Notes: generated by a model not told the origin, from the letters alone. A DNA stretch of 64,000 bases from Channallabes apus (GCA_030522415.1 CM060107.1:19910553-19974552), one strand, 5' to 3'; shown: positions 1 through 11,702, counted from the first letter of the stretch. Translations and numbers: made by a program.

Positions 1-567
1 ACAGTAACGAGAAGTGCGCAACACTTAAGACTCTCCTCCTCCTGGCCATCTTGTCTCTCCGGATGGTAGGTGATCTGGAGGTGCTCTCAGTAGTGCCATC
101 CTGCCGTGACTTTACCCCTGGGCTAGTCAAGGCATTTCTACATCCCAGGCCTGTATATATTCCCAAGGTCCGTACTAGAGTGACCAGGCCAGTGGTGCTC
201 AAGGCCTTTAATCCTCCACTTTCCTGACTCCGAATCAGGAGACACTGAACCTTATCTGCCTGGTCAGAGCCCTCCGTCACTATGTCCACGCCTCCTCAGC
301 GTGGAGACGGTCTGACCAGCTATTCATGTGCATCAGTCCTCCAAAAAGGGGCTTGCCAGCGACCAAGCATACACTCAGTAGATGGATTGTGGAGGTCATC
401 TCCATGGCTTACAGGGCAGTTGGCGAAGCCTCTCCGCTCTCAGTTCGTGCGCACTCCAACAGGGGTATGGCGGCCTCCAAGGCTCTGGCTGTGAGGGAAA
501 CACCTCAAGAGGTCTGCGATGCCACCGGGTGGTCCAACCCGCACATATTTGATAAATTACGTCTGTA
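1..567 (+). pseudogene. DIRS tyrosine recombinase, C-terminal fragment, broken
   Basis: Conceptual translation in shifting frames matches the recombinase better preserved at 60680-61858. A stretch resembling RMVGDLEVLSVVPSC corresponds to the KRIGDLHALSVSPSC arginine block of that copy, and a later HSNRG...GWSNPHIF corresponds to HSTRG...GWSSPHIF, the HxxR and W/H catalytic blocks. DIRS elements use this enzyme, rather than a DDE integrase, to insert a circular intermediate. Frameshifts separate the blocks and the final tyrosine block is degraded (FDKLRL), so the product would be inactive. The sequence differs from the other two copies enough to suggest a separate subfamily. Confidence 0.7.
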
Positions 568-856
568 AACCCAGTTCCCTGAAGGGGAACGAGACAGTGT
601 GTCACGTTGCCATACTTATATGCGCCTGGAAGCTTCGGAAGCTGTAGAAGGTTTGTCTGACACCTATTTATACTCTTCCCTGTGCCGACATCAGATGCGG
701 CTGCGTCACTGATGCAATGACATCGTAACTGTGGAGTTGATTAGATATGTCTTCAAGACGTGATTTCTGGAAAGCAATCCCCAAAGCTGTCACTTCATGA
801 TGCGGCATCTTGTTCCCCTTCAGGGAACTGGGGTTACAGATGTAACCCTAGAGACG
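1..856 (+). mobile_element. DIRS-like retrotransposon, 3' end (copy A)
   Basis: The window opens inside a DIRS-type element. Bases 1-567 hold degraded tyrosine recombinase coding sequence, and 568-856 hold the terminal region. A segment near 571-590 (CAGTTCCCTGAAGGGGAACG) reappears in related form near 813-832, matching the internal-complementary/terminal repeat layout of DIRS elements. The end TGTAACCCTAGAGACG resembles the end of the longer copy near 37490-37502 (GTAACCCGAGACG). The 5' part lies outside the window. Confidence 0.75.
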
Positions 857-1071
857 TTTTTCCATAATGAAATTATTATTTTTTTCCATAAATTATGGGT
901 TATATTGGTTTGCAAAACAAAACCTTGGTTTGTTTTCTTGATGGTAGACAAAATAATAAACAAATTTCCCTAACCAACTAACCTAATCCAAAAAATTAAC
1001 AAAAATTTCATTTATTCCCTCACGTTGTTGAACATACTGTAATTATCATGTATATCTTTACAATAATTATA

Positions 1072-1285
1072 CAAACCGGATTCCAAAAAAGTTGGGTCAC
1101 TAAACAAATTCTGAATAAAAACTGAATGCAATGATGTGGAGATGGCAAATGTCAATATTTTATTCAGAATAGAACATAGATGACATATCAAAAGTTTAAT
1201 CCGAGAAAATTTATCATTTTAAAGGAAAAATATGTTGATTCCAAATTTCACGGTGTCAACAAATCCCAAAAAAGTTGGGACAAGT
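1072..1285 (+). repeat. Left terminal inverted repeat (IR/DR) of the Tc1-like element
   Basis: About 215 bp complementary to 2441-2656. It contains an outer and an inner copy of the GTTGGG-centred putative transposase binding site. Confidence 0.85.
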
Positions 1286-1422
1286 AGCAATAAGAGGCTG
1301 GAAAAAGTAAATTTGAGCATAACGAAGAGCTAGAAGACCAATTAACAGTAATTAGGTTAATTGGCAACATGATTGGGTATAAAAAGAGCTTCTCAGAGTG
1401 GCAGTATCTCTCAGAAGCCAAG

Positions 1423-2436
1423 ATGGGTAGAGGATCACCAATTCCCACAATGTTGCGCAGAAAGATAGTGGAGCAATATCAGAAAGGTGTTACCCAGCGA
1501 AAAATTGCAAAGACTTTGCAGTTATCATCATCATCAACTGTGCATAATATCATCCGAAGATTCAGAGAATCTGGAACAATCTCTTTGCGTAAGGGTCAAG
1601 GGCGTAAAACCATACTGGATGTCCGTAATCTCCGGGCCATTAAACGACACTGCACCACAAACAGGAATGCTACTGTAAAGGAAATCACAGAATGGGCTCA
1701 GGAATACTTCCAGAAACCATCGTCAGTGAACACAATCCACCGTGCCATCCGCCGTTGCCAGCTGAAACTCTACAGTACAAAGAAGAAGCCATTTCTAAGC
1801 AAGATCCACAAGCACAGGCGTTTTCATTGGGCCAGGGATCATTTAAAATGGAGTGTGGCAAAATGGAAGACTGTTCTGTGGTCAGACAAGTCACGATTCA
1901 AAGTTCTTGTTGGAAATGTGGGATGCCATGTCATCCGGACCTAAGAGGACAAGGACAACTCAAGTTGTTATCAACGCTCAGTTCAGAAGCCTGCATCTCT
2001 GATGGTATGGGGTTGCATGAGTGCGTGTGGCATGGGCAGCTTGCATGTCTGGAAAGGCACCATCAATAACCTGAAAATATATTCAGGTTCTAGAACAACA
2101 TCTAGTCATCTCTTTCAGGGAAGACCCTGCATTTTTCAACAAGATAATGCCAGACCACATTCTGCATCAATCTCAACATCATGGCTGCGTAGGAGAAGGA
2201 TCCGGGTACTGAAATGGCCAGTCTGCAGTCCAGATCTTCCCCCTATAGAGAACATTTGGCGCATCATAAAGAGGAAGGTGCGACAAAGAAGGCCCAAGAC
2301 GATTGAACAGTTAGAGGCCTGTATTAGACAAGAATGGGAGATCATTCCTATTTCTAAACTTGAGAAACTGGTCTCTTCGGTCCCCAGCCATCTGTTGAGT
2401 GTTGTAAGAAGAAGGGGAGATGCCACACAGTGGTGA
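1423..2436 (+). pseudogene. Tc1-like transposase (DD34E), one nonsense codon plus an internal deletion
   Basis: Starts at the methionine of MGRGSPIPTMLRRKIVEQ. A paired helix-turn-helix DNA-binding region spans roughly residues 1-110 (QRKIAKTLQLSSSSTVHNII), followed by a GRKT linker. The catalytic core shows WSDKSRF (first Asp), QQDNARPH (second Asp) and SPDLPPIENIW (Glu). I count 34 residues between the last two, which makes it DD34E. The frame stays constant through the gene, but a TAA at 1942-1944 splits it, and about 20 residues after it the NNLKIYSG segment looks shortened against family norms. It lies wholly between the inverted repeats. It is non-functional unless the stop is read through. 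Confidence 0.9.
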
Positions 2437-2440
2437 AAAT

Positions 2441-2656
2441 GGCCTTGTCCCAACTTTTTTGGGATTTGTTGACACCATGACATTTTGATTCACCATATTT
2501 TTCCCTTAAAATGATACATTTTCTCAGTTTAAACTTTTGTTCCGTGATTTATGTTCTATTCTGAATAAAATATTGACATTTGCCATCTCCACATCATTGC
2601 ATTCAGTTTTTATTAACAACTTGTTTAGTGTCCCAACTTTTTTGGAATCCGGTTTG
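2441..2656 (-). repeat. Right terminal inverted repeat (IR/DR) of the Tc1-like element
   Basis: Reverse complement of the left end, with the CCCAACTTTTTT motif at about 2449 and 2631. Confidence 0.85.
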
Positions 2657-2963
2657 TACAAATGAAACAATGAAACACAAAGGGGAAAAACACAAACAAG
2701 GTCAACAAAAGGCAGAAGGCTAATATTTTGTTTGGTTTTACATCCATTGTCCATAAGATGATTATAGCAAAGTAAAATGTAAAATATGGTTTTATTGTTA
2801 TTAATATAAGTTGCAAAAAGCCATTCAGAAAGTGTAAAAATAGATAACAAATGCCTGTAACTTTCACTCAACCAAGCCTATGAATATCTTTGTAGCTAGT
2901 GTTGCTATTATCTTTGTAGCTAGTGTTGCTAGATATCTTCAGTGGTTTACCTAGTAACCTTAA

Positions 2964-4574
2964 CACTAGAAGTGCCGCGACAGTGTGACCTACTTATAAC
3001 GCGGTTCAGGGGTCATTTGACCGCCTATTGTTTGGAATGGGAAGCTGTGGCTGACACACAATGATCGCTAGATGGCGCTTTCACCCAAAGCAAATAGTTT
3101 AACTCCAAGATCAACTTGCACTTGGGCAATGTGCCATTCATTCCCGCCTTGATAATCAGCTGTATTTTTTTTTTCATATTCAACTGATAAAACCTACTAC
3201 AGAGTCTCTATGGGGAGTTACTAAGTCTCTACTTAATTTTATAACGTTTTAAGAAAATTCATTAGTTTGTTCATTCTATTTGAAGCTTCTGAACTTCTCT
3301 GATGTTTTTTTTTTAGTGTGACAGTGCTTTAGATTAGGTCTGAACTTGCTTCCGTGAAATTATCGCTAAAACAATGTAATGACCCCTCCTGAGGAAAAAA
3401 AACTTTATTATTGTGTTTGAATTAATCAGATCTACCACAGCAGATAATAAACTATGCTATGTCATAACCGAAGTAAACACCACGATTATGCCTCGTTTCG
3501 TTCGGTGTTGCTAGGCAACAGACCACGCGCCTATTCGGAAATGTGGAAGTGATGTGTGGCCACTCAGAACTAAACCAAAGATTTCGGTAACTACATGGTG
3601 TAACATCTGGATGGTGACACTAAACAGCTAGACAACTTCACTTTTCCGTTATGGTAACATAAGCACCTAAACATGACCCCTCCTGAGGATATAAAACTTT
3701 ATTATTGTGTTTGAATAAATCAGATCTACCACAGCTGAACAACTTTTCCGTCATGGTAACATAAGCACCTCGGATACCTGTCGCTGCTGCTTATCGAAAT
3801 GGTGGCTCTGGGGTAGGTGTTTTGCTTGCTGTGTGGAAGACCCGGGTTCGATTCCCAGCCAGTGATCAACAACAAATTGGGTTTCTAAATTAAGTTGAAA
3901 TTTAAATTATTGTGTACTATTTATATGATGTCGTCCTCGACAATGATTATTCAAACACAATAATAAAGTTTTATATCCTCAGCAGGGGTCATAATAGTTT
4001 ATTATCTGCTGTGGTAGATCTGATTAATTCAAACACAATAAGAAAGATTTATATCCTCAGGAGGGGTCATTACATTGTTTTAGCGATAATTTCACGGAAG
4101 CTAATCTAAAGCACTGTCACACGACAAAAAAACATCCGAGAAGTTCAGAAGCTTCAAATACTTCGAACTAATGAATTTCCTTAAAATTATGTAGAGCTAA
4201 ATCCCTAAATCTCCTTATAAAATATTGCTGATTATCAATGCGGGAATGAATGGCGAATTGTCGATATTTCACGGAAGCATATTTTATAAACTGCATATAT
4301 GGAATGAAACCTGAGATACGCACTGAATGACACATAGATAGTATGCGCGATCCCTTGCGCCATCTGCTGAGAGAAATGAGAATCGCAGGTTGGAAAAGGC
4401 AGGAAACGTCAGCAATTTCACGTAAAAAAGAGCAAAATAGCTTTATCCTGGCTTTTATTGGTGCGAATTTGAAAATTTAAGCATGCTGGGTGATTAAACT
4501 CACAGATCTAGGAAAAGTCATTGGAAAGTATTTTCCCCTTGCGGTCAAATGACCGCTGCTTGGCGCTTCTAGTG
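2964..4574. mobile_element. piggyBac-like non-autonomous foldback element
   Basis: Flanked on both sides by TTAA (2960-2963 and 4575-4578), the piggyBac target. The ends are inverted: CACTAGAAGTGCC on the left and GGCGCTTCTAGTG on the right, with inner GGTCATTTGACCGC and GCGGTCAAATGACCGC blocks. Much of the interior is also self-complementary: 3321-3480 pairs with about 3940-4125, and GCGGGAATGAATGG near 4240 pairs with the segment near 3130-3155. There is no transposase frame. The element is 1611 bp, large for a MITE. It shares several hundred bases with the composite at 22104-28284. Confidence 0.85.
3796..3868 (+). repeat. tRNA-like (pol III promoter) module inside the foldback
   Basis: GTGGCTCTGGGGTAGGTGTT resembles a tRNA A box, and GGGTTCGATTCCCAGCC contains a perfect B-box core (GGTTCGATTCC) about 40 bp later. 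The same head occurs in the SINE at 6226-6457. It sits between the arms of the foldback, so it is either a captured SINE head or a functional promoter module. It is not a complete tRNA gene. Confidence 0.6.
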
Positions 4575-4578
4575 TTAA

Positions 4579-6207
4579 GTATACATTATAAACACAACAA
4601 TACCATGTGATATCATTATTCTACCAGAGATGGCTCGAAAAAGCTCTCTCAAAAAGTAAAAGAAAATCTTTGAACATTAATGATTTTAAAGAATTTATTA
4701 ATTGTTTTTAATTTTTTGAGTATATCATCTCAACAGCTGGCAAACTCAATTTTTTTTTTAGCTGCAAATTATGTTTCTCGGGAAAAGTCCCATCAAAGAG
4801 CAGTGCATATGTTTTTGAAAACTTTTAAAATATAATTTCACAGTTGTCTGTATTTCACTGGCAGACAGTATGTCACTTCCTCTCTCACTCTTCCTCATAT
4901 ATGTTCCCAGAGTGAGAGTGGTGTGGTAGCATCGGGATTTCCTCAGCATGATGTAAGCCACTCTGGCAGCTGTCAGGCACTCACACAGAGAACAAATAAA
5001 ATGTGGGAGCTTGCTGCTCTAAAATTAATAAGAGACAGACACACATTAAAGGCTGAGTGGTGGATTGTGTGGAGGTTGCACTTCTCGAGTCTTGCCATAA
5101 AATGTCAGTTTTAAATTTCAATTTACATCAAGAGAGAGGACACAGTCATCTTAGTATTCTGACAAACTCAACAATATTGTTGCATAGCACACAATACGTT
5201 CATCAGTAGAGATTACACAACAGTAAACTTTTTATGCCATCCAGTTTCCCTTTTAAATTTGCAATGATAGAAAACAACAAAGCATAAATAATATGTCCTT
5301 CTTGGTCTCCAGGTAGGTGTTGAAATGAGTTCTAGAGAAAGTGTTTTCCTGTAGTAGAATTTCTTTTCTCCCATGAACGTTTAAGAATGTCCTCTTTCTG
5401 TGTCTTTGCTTCATTGTGTCAGATCTGTGCCTCTAGCTAATTTCCCGTCACTGGTGTGAAAAACCTTTCTAAAGGTAGAGCAGCAAGATTTAAATTTTTT
5501 AAAGTTAAAAATTTAACTTTAATAGGTGATGACCACACAATCTACAGTGTTTGGTGAAAGCAGGTAACTGGCCACTGTTATCTACATGTACATGATCTAA
5601 ATGTATGCTTGACATTCTTTTTATTTTCTCTTTTATACAAATGTACAGAGCGATTATATGTGTTTATATACAGTATATATATGTTCATTATTTATCATGA
5701 TATACTAGAGCAACATGTAAGGAATTCCATCATAGAAACTTACCACTGACTAAAATGACATAAAATAAAACAAAATAAAAAATATATAGTTAAAATGTAA
5801 CTTTAATAGGTGATGACCACACAATCTACAGGGTTATTTGCTCGAAAGAGGCCCCAAATATTCTGTAATAACTCTTGCTAGGATGAAGCAATCTAAATGA
5901 AACAACATACAATGTCATCCTCGGTATATGGAGCTCCGAACATGCTGGGACAGCTATCGCGCATCACTTGACTTCTCATCAGGATGGTGGTGTACTGGTC
6001 TTCATAGTGCAAACCTCTTGGGTCACCAATTCATTTAAACGATGTCAGAGTGAATTTAGAAAGGGAAATGATTGAAGGTAAACATCTAATATGAAATTGC
6101 TGCTATTCACCCCGATATCCTCGCTAATACATTCAGAATATAGAGCAAAAAATGCAATTGTATTGAATGCTATGGATTACACATACGCATGAATGCAGTC
6201 AATAACA
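4579..6207. other. Spacer without recognisable gene
   Basis: AT-rich DNA with only short, low-complexity reading frames. The one structure seen is a 34-bp direct repeat at 5514-5547 and 5798-5831. Confidence 0.6.
5514..5831 (+). repeat. 34-bp direct repeat pair
   Basis: TAACTTTAATAGGTGATGAC and the following 14 bases occur identically at 5514-5547 and 5798-5831, with about 250 bp of unique AT-rich DNA between them. They may be remains of a tandem duplication or unusually long flanking repeats of an unrecognised insertion. Confidence 0.8.
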
Positions 6208-6225
6208 CATACGTCATAGTACAGT

Positions 6226-6457
6226 TGTTGTTGTTGGTCTTTTGGCTGCTCCCGACACGGGGTCGCCACAGCCGAATATTCTGTCCGTACAACAACTTGG
6301 CACAGGTTTTACGCCGAATGCCCTTCCTAACGTAACCCTCCCATTTTATCCGGGCTTGGGGCTGGCACTGCATCCAGTGGCTGGGAGGTTTGGACACTGG
6401 CTGGGAATCAAACTCGGGCCTTCCGCATGGCAGGCGAAACACCTACCACTGAGCCAC
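6226..6457 (-). mobile_element. tRNA-derived SINE with 18-bp target-site duplication
   Basis: On the minus strand the element begins GGTGGCTCAGTGGTAGG (A-box-like), has a B box GAGTTTGATTCCC, a body including GGGAGGGTTACGTTAGGAAG and GGGCATTCGGCGTAAAAC, and ends in a CAACAACAAC tail. The flanks CATACGTCATAGTACAGT are identical at 6208-6225 and 6458-6475, so the insertion boundaries are exact. SINEs of this kind are transcribed by RNA polymerase III and mobilised by a partner LINE. Confidence 0.9.
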
Positions 6458-6475
6458 CATACGTCATAGTACAGT

Positions 6476-8060
6476 ATGTAGCGTATTTTTTTTTTGGTTT
6501 AGATTGCTTTATCATACTGCTTCCTTGAATCTCCAAACAAGGTGTTGCGATGTACTGTATTACATGGAGACATGTAGCACTGGAAGTTAACTCAAGTAAA
6601 CACCATTCACTCATAATGTATTTTCACAGCTCTACTAACTCCCACACTAACCTATTTCTAACAGGCTTTTAGCATGGCAGTGTGGGGCTAGAATGAGGAT
6701 TTTTTTTTCAGTAATTGAAGCCGTTCTGTGAGTAGCTTTGGATATGGGCTTCTGTATATGGGAATGCACTATACTGTAAATGTTCACAGTAGTACTACAG
6801 TTCCACTCATCATGAACATGAATATGGCAATATTGGCCTTTCTTTAATTTCTTTTCACTGGTTTTTCTTTTTTTTTTTTTTTTTTTTTGCTGGTGCAGCA
6901 TTATTGTACCTCATACTGTACATCTTTTACAGAAAAAAACAAGAATTCACAATACATGGTCCTAAACAACACAGGATTATTATAGAATTATAAATACACA
7001 CATATATTCATTACTTTTGCAGTGACTATTTCTAGTAGCATCTCTCTGTCTACATAAGAATGGGTTTTACTTAACAGTAAGTAGAAGTTATTGGAAGGTT
7101 TAGCCACGTCTGTAAGAAAAGCAAAACTGATATTCTTAGCTAAATAGAAATTGGTTTGGATGGCTTGCCTTGAACTAGAAGATGCTGAAACACCAGTGTC
7201 ACTGCAAGCAAGTTTTACATTGCCATGGACTAAACAGCTACTGTGTAAACTAGGAATCTCTGTATATCCGGAGAAGAAAATGTGAGTCATTCAACCACAT
7301 AAACACTGTACCAGCTGATAAGCATGGTGGTTGTTAAGTTTAAAATTGAAGAAGAATCACTTGATGTGTCCCCCAGCTTCGATACACTTGCTGGTCTGAC
7401 ATGCTTGCTGACCAGGAGAGAATCACACACAGACACACACACACACACACAAAAAAAAAGCCTTGTTGAATTCAAAGCAATAGGGAGATATTCAAGTCCT
7501 GTTTCATTTCCTGAGTATATACAGTCCATGTCATGTCCATCTGCCAGTACAACAAAAGAGCATGAGAAATTCAGGGAAACAAAATTGGAGAAGTATTTTA
7601 CAGGCACCTGGACATAATCCATAGGAATTGTTGACATATACAGTAAGCACTGTGAAAGAACTCACAAAGAATGAAGACAACACCATCTAGGAGAGATGTA
7701 ACTACTGTAACTGAAAACCTTACATTGGTACTTACATCATGCTTTAGAGTAAGCAGGGGAATCACCATGGACCACCTGATACAATATTATCGCAATACAT
7801 TGATACAATTAGTATTTTTAATAATCAGATATTAATATTAATATTATCAATATAAAAGCAATTTGCTCTAACCCCATGTGACCCCATACTAACCAGTATG
7901 CTGCCTGCATACTGTTCGTTTGAATAGTTTAGAGCACAACGCCTGTAGGATTATACTGTAGGAACTGCAACATATTTCCACCTTAAATATAAACATAATA
8001 TAAAAGATTTTGGAGCCAGTGTTGGCAATACCAACTGAATAAATTTTTCCCACATCTCTA
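6476..8060. other. Spacer without recognisable gene
   Basis: AT-rich DNA with a T-run near 6868-6888 and a CA microsatellite near 7428-7452. Short open frames (for example 7324-7617) have no recognisable domain and include the CA repeat translated as alternating residues. Confidence 0.6.
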
Positions 8061-8061
8061 C

Positions 8062-8248
8062 TTACATTTAAGCATTTGGCAGACACTCTTATCCAGAGCG
8101 ACTTACATTTTCTCATTACACATCTGAGCAGTTGAGGGTTAAGGGCTTTGCTCAAGGACCCAACAGTGGCAACTTGGTGGTTGTTGGGGTTTGAACCTGG
8201 GATCTTCCGAACCGTAGTCCAATGCCTTAACCACTGAGCTACACCTCT
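8062..8248 (-). mobile_element. tRNA-derived SINE, second family (copy 1 of 3)
   Basis: Read on the minus strand: TAGCTCAGTGGTTAAGGCAT (A box) and CCCAGGTTCAAACCCC (B box), then CAGTTGCCACTGTTGGG, CTCAGATGTG and a 3' part containing GTAAGTCGCTCTGGATAAG and AGTGTCTGCCAAATGC. Related copies lie at 45334-45521 and 52943-53107, all in the same orientation. No clear target duplication is visible for this copy. Confidence 0.85.
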
Positions 8249-8438
8249 TTTGCTATCGGTGAAACTTTAACTGCAACTGCGCTTACTGTATGTCAACATT
8301 GTAGCTTAACAGTACCTCATTTGTCTGTCTGTGTTTGGTTTGTGGTTGTGCCTGATAATACACCAATCTATTATGCTTTATGCTCATAAATGGGCAACAG
8401 CATTTATAAACAGTGTTTACTAATATTGAGATAAAAAT

Positions 8439-8472
8439 ATTCTATCTATCTATCTATCTATCTATTTGTCTA

Positions 8473-8503
<31 letters not shown>

Positions 8504-8511
8504 GTCTGTCT
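8439..8511 (+). repeat. TATC/TGTC microsatellite
   Basis: A run of TCTA units changes into TCTG units (TCTATCTATC then TCTGTCTGTC), a compound tetranucleotide microsatellite of about 70 bp. Confidence 0.95.
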
Positions 8512-9990
8512 AACCTGCAGTTTAGAAAAGTTACCTGCATTAAACTGGAACATGCATTCATATGCATGTTCCCATGCATGAAATTAATCTAATTTAAAAC
8601 CAACCGCTGTGGAGAACAGTCCAGACAAAATACAATATGCGCACTTAGGAACACTTAATTTAAAAATAAGTTAAAAAATATTTAGTCTCACAGTCATGGT
8701 TTATTTACAACTCTGGACTAATCCAATTTGGAAAGCAAAGGATTGACATTGACAATTAATTCATTATTGAATTTAACTTGATTAACTAGACATATGGACA
8801 ATGTGGATGCAAATCTTTGTATTTTGTATTTTACCTTTGAAAATGTTAGAAATGGAATAAGAGGGAGTCTGAATTGAATGGGATTAATGCAACTGATATA
8901 ATTAATAATTTACAATTATACAGTTAAATGGTGTAGTGGGAGCACTGGGGAGTCATGTATGACTGTGTGCCATTGGCAGATGGTCTACAGTACATGGTTC
9001 AGAATTCATTTAGCAAGGACATTAGGGTTGGCTCTGCTCAAAAGAGAACCCATTCTCATTTGTTTGATACCAGATACTGTGACCATAATTTAATCCTTTC
9101 TATATGGCTAAATGCGCAAACGTGCAATTCTATGGCAGAAAATAGATTTAGGTGACTTGAGGTTACTAACTGTTCCCTTATAAAAACTGTGAAAAATTGT
9201 TCATGGAAATTAAAGCCATACATAATAATAAAAAAATGTATTAAATTTGTACACAATGGCTTGGGTAAAAAGCAATTAATCAGATATGGGCCCTATGCCA
9301 TACACAAGCACCTCCTGACAGAGCAGACCACAACAAATGTAATTGGTATCAAACGTCTGCCTTTTTTAGTTGGGCATCTTGTACTGACCATCTTCTCTTA
9401 CATCTTCTCTCATTTCTGAGTTGCGATAATAGAAACCCAAACACCAACCAGCAGTTTTGCGGTGTAATTACACAGAAGCATAAATCAGGCTTAAAGATAT
9501 AAAAACAAACAGTGACAGGCTAGGTACGTTTTTTTTATTGGTTCTTTTCAGATCAGAGTGATTAGGAGGGCTCTAGAATTGCATTTATTTATTTATTTTA
9601 TTTCAAATAAGGCTAAGTTTGGTAAAATTATATAAGCAGTTGTCAAAACAGCTTTAAAACCAGAAGGTTATACTTTGAAGTCAGAATAAATCTTAATTTT
9701 AAATCTGAATATAAATTCTCATTTAACCTCCACCAGTGGTTATAGAAGAGCACAGTCTAAAATTATGTTAACCTTACAATGTAGTCCTACAGTACTGATA
9801 TGGGACACAGTGGTAACTCCAGCACATTTATGCATATATTTAATTAAAATTTAAATCTCATACACACATATCTCTGGAGTGGTACAAGAGACACACTTGC
9901 CCTACTGATATTTTGACCTCGCTGTGGTTGTTGCACATCCCAGCCTGTGGTTGTTGCAATTCACTCCGCCTCTGTGGAGACTAACGCCAA
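8512..9990. other. Spacer without recognisable gene
   Basis: AT-rich, about 1.5 kb, with only short random frames. The right end may contain decayed Gypsy sequence, because the protease-like frame on the minus strand fades out near 10030. Confidence 0.5.
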
Positions 9991-10029
9991 GGTTAAAATT
10001 GTACAGGTTAAAATAGTTCTTAGACATGT

Positions 10030-10448
10030 AACCAATGATGGAACAAATCTCCTTTGCGCCGCCGCCAATTGCGAACGGCCCATTTGTAACGATGTTCATC
10101 AGACGCAGTTGGTTTGACATAAAATTTTGCTGTGACAGGTGTGGTTTGCAGAAAAGATTCAGACAAATCAAGATCATCATTAAACTTTCGTGCTTGTGCA
10201 CATGTAACTACACATGATGGGAATACTGTAGGACATTGTTGGAAACAAAATCATTATTAACATAACTTATTGATTTTTCTGTCACAATAGGGTGAGGGAA
10301 AACAACACCACCTGCCAGGTCATTTCCCAGAATTAACTGAACTCCTTCAACAGGGAGTTCGGTACAAATACCAACACAAACTTCCCCCTTCACTATTTCT
10401 GTCTCAAGATGTATATTATGAAGTGGGACTGTGATACAGCCTGCTCCT
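10030..10448 (-). pseudogene. Protease C-terminal part and start of pol linker
   Basis: This continues the frame broken at 10460. A stretch VQLILGNDLAGG is the conserved C-terminal LGND/ILG region of Gypsy proteases. The frame stops at 10208, just after a second TACTGTA heptamer at 10224-10230. Ignoring five bases there, the frame runs on for some 60 codons into a KFNDDLDLSESF-like acidic linker that normally precedes reverse transcriptase. No reverse transcriptase follows. Confidence 0.7.
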
Positions 10449-10449
10449 C

Positions 10450-11700
10450 CTATGCCACGTACAGTAAAATAACATCAGTGCCCGTGTAGGTTTTCTGAGA
10501 AAGTGAGAGTGTACCAGCTAACATCAGAGTCTGTGCTGCACCTGTATCTAGCAGGATGGACACTGATCTGCGAACGCCTTCAGGGCTGTCTGCCACCCAC
10601 CCCTGTAACATGAAAGGCTTATACACTGCCACTGTTTGATCAGGTAAGACATGTTTTGCTTGTCTTTTAACAAAACCCACAGACTTTGACTTCACAGATG
10701 CATTTTTTTTCTTCCAGGCCTCACAGTCTGAAGTCAGATGATCAGCACCTAAGCAGTAAAAACAGACTCTACATCCCCCTGAGCGATACTGAGAACTTCT
10801 AAAAGTGCCCCCTCTTGCAGGTTTCACACTGCCTGCTGAAGGTTTTACCTGCCTTTCAACCCCACGGACAGCAAATTTGTCAGTTCTCACAGTAGGAGAG
10901 AATACAGTACGGTGTGTCAACTCAAATTCATCAGCCAATACAGCGGCTGCTGACAATGACGTGACTTTTTGCTCATTTAGGTGCAATACGACATTTTCAA
11001 AAACAAAATTTTTTAAATCTTCCAACAATATTAACTCTTTAAAAGCCTCAAAAGTGGTAGCTTTCGTTGTAGCACACCACTTTTCAAACAGTGTTTGCTT
11101 TTCACGGGCAAATTCAACTAAGGTTTGTCTGTCCGTCTTTTTATGGGACCTAAATTTTTGTCTATAAGCCTCATACTCATACGCACATAGAACAGTTTGC
11201 TTGACCGTGTTGTAATCCAGGCTTTGCTCAACAGGCAGTGCAGAGCACACATCCTGCGCTTTACCAGTCAACTTACATTGTAACAAGAGAGCCCACATTG
11301 CTCTCAGCCACTGTAACGTAGCTGCCACACGCTCAAAAGCTATGAAATAGCTATCCACCTCGGTCTCTCTAAAAGGAGGTACTAAAACAATATGCTTGCT
11401 TACGTCGAACTGGTGTGGGGAGGTAGTCACTGGGGCAGAAACGAGAGAAGAAGAACCTGGCGCAGCCACTGCAGTTAATTGAGTGAACAATGGAGAAGCA
11501 GGTGTACTCTCCGGCGTGATCTCAGCCCGGTGTAGCCGGCTGAAATCTCGCCGAAAATGCTCCCTCTCCATCTCAAGCTCCAGCTCCCGCAACCGTAACC
11601 TTTGAGCCTCCGTTTCCTCCCGTTTTATTTCCAGTTCCACCTCCCTCGTTTTTAGAACCAAAAGTTGTTCTGATTTATCAACAGGTGTTATGGGTGGCAT
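10450..11700 (-). pseudogene. Gag-protease polyprotein with SCAN-like capsid, zinc knuckle and aspartic protease
   Basis: Open for 416 codons. Residues about 10-55 form a charged coiled coil. Residues about 100-255 match the SCAN-type capsid fold found in Gmr1-like Gypsy gag (SYFIAFERVA, LLQCKLTGKAQDVCSAL, VEFAREKQTLFEKWC). Residues 313-326 are a CCHC zinc knuckle (CFYCLGADHLTSDC, spacing CX2CX4HX4C), and residues 385-388 are the protease active site DTGA. The product would package and process retrotransposon RNA. The frame breaks at its C-terminal end exactly at a TACAGTA at 10460-10466; removing five bases puts it in frame with the protease remainder downstream. Confidence 0.85.
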
Positions 11701-11702
11701 GA

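Larger units (their letters stand above)
1072..2656 (+). mobile_element. Tc1-like DNA transposon, full length, dead
   Basis: The two ends are inverted repeats starting CAAACCGGATTCC, with a TA dinucleotide on each side (1070-1071 and 2657-2658), the hallmark of Tc1/mariner insertion. Each end carries two copies of an AAAAAAGTTGGGWCA motif (about 1085 and 1268; mirrored near 2444 and 2627), giving the IR/DR arrangement in which transposase binds two direct repeats per end. The element is 1585 bp, normal for the superfamily, and encloses one transposase gene. Confidence 0.93.

Noticed and set aside
7324..7617. 97-codon frame
   Set aside because: It runs through a CA microsatellite (alternating Thr-His), has no recognisable domain, and an antisense frame of similar length exists.
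10805..11167. 120-codon plus-strand frame
   Set aside because: It is antisense to the Gypsy gag gene, whose minus-strand product has clear zinc-knuckle and protease motifs.
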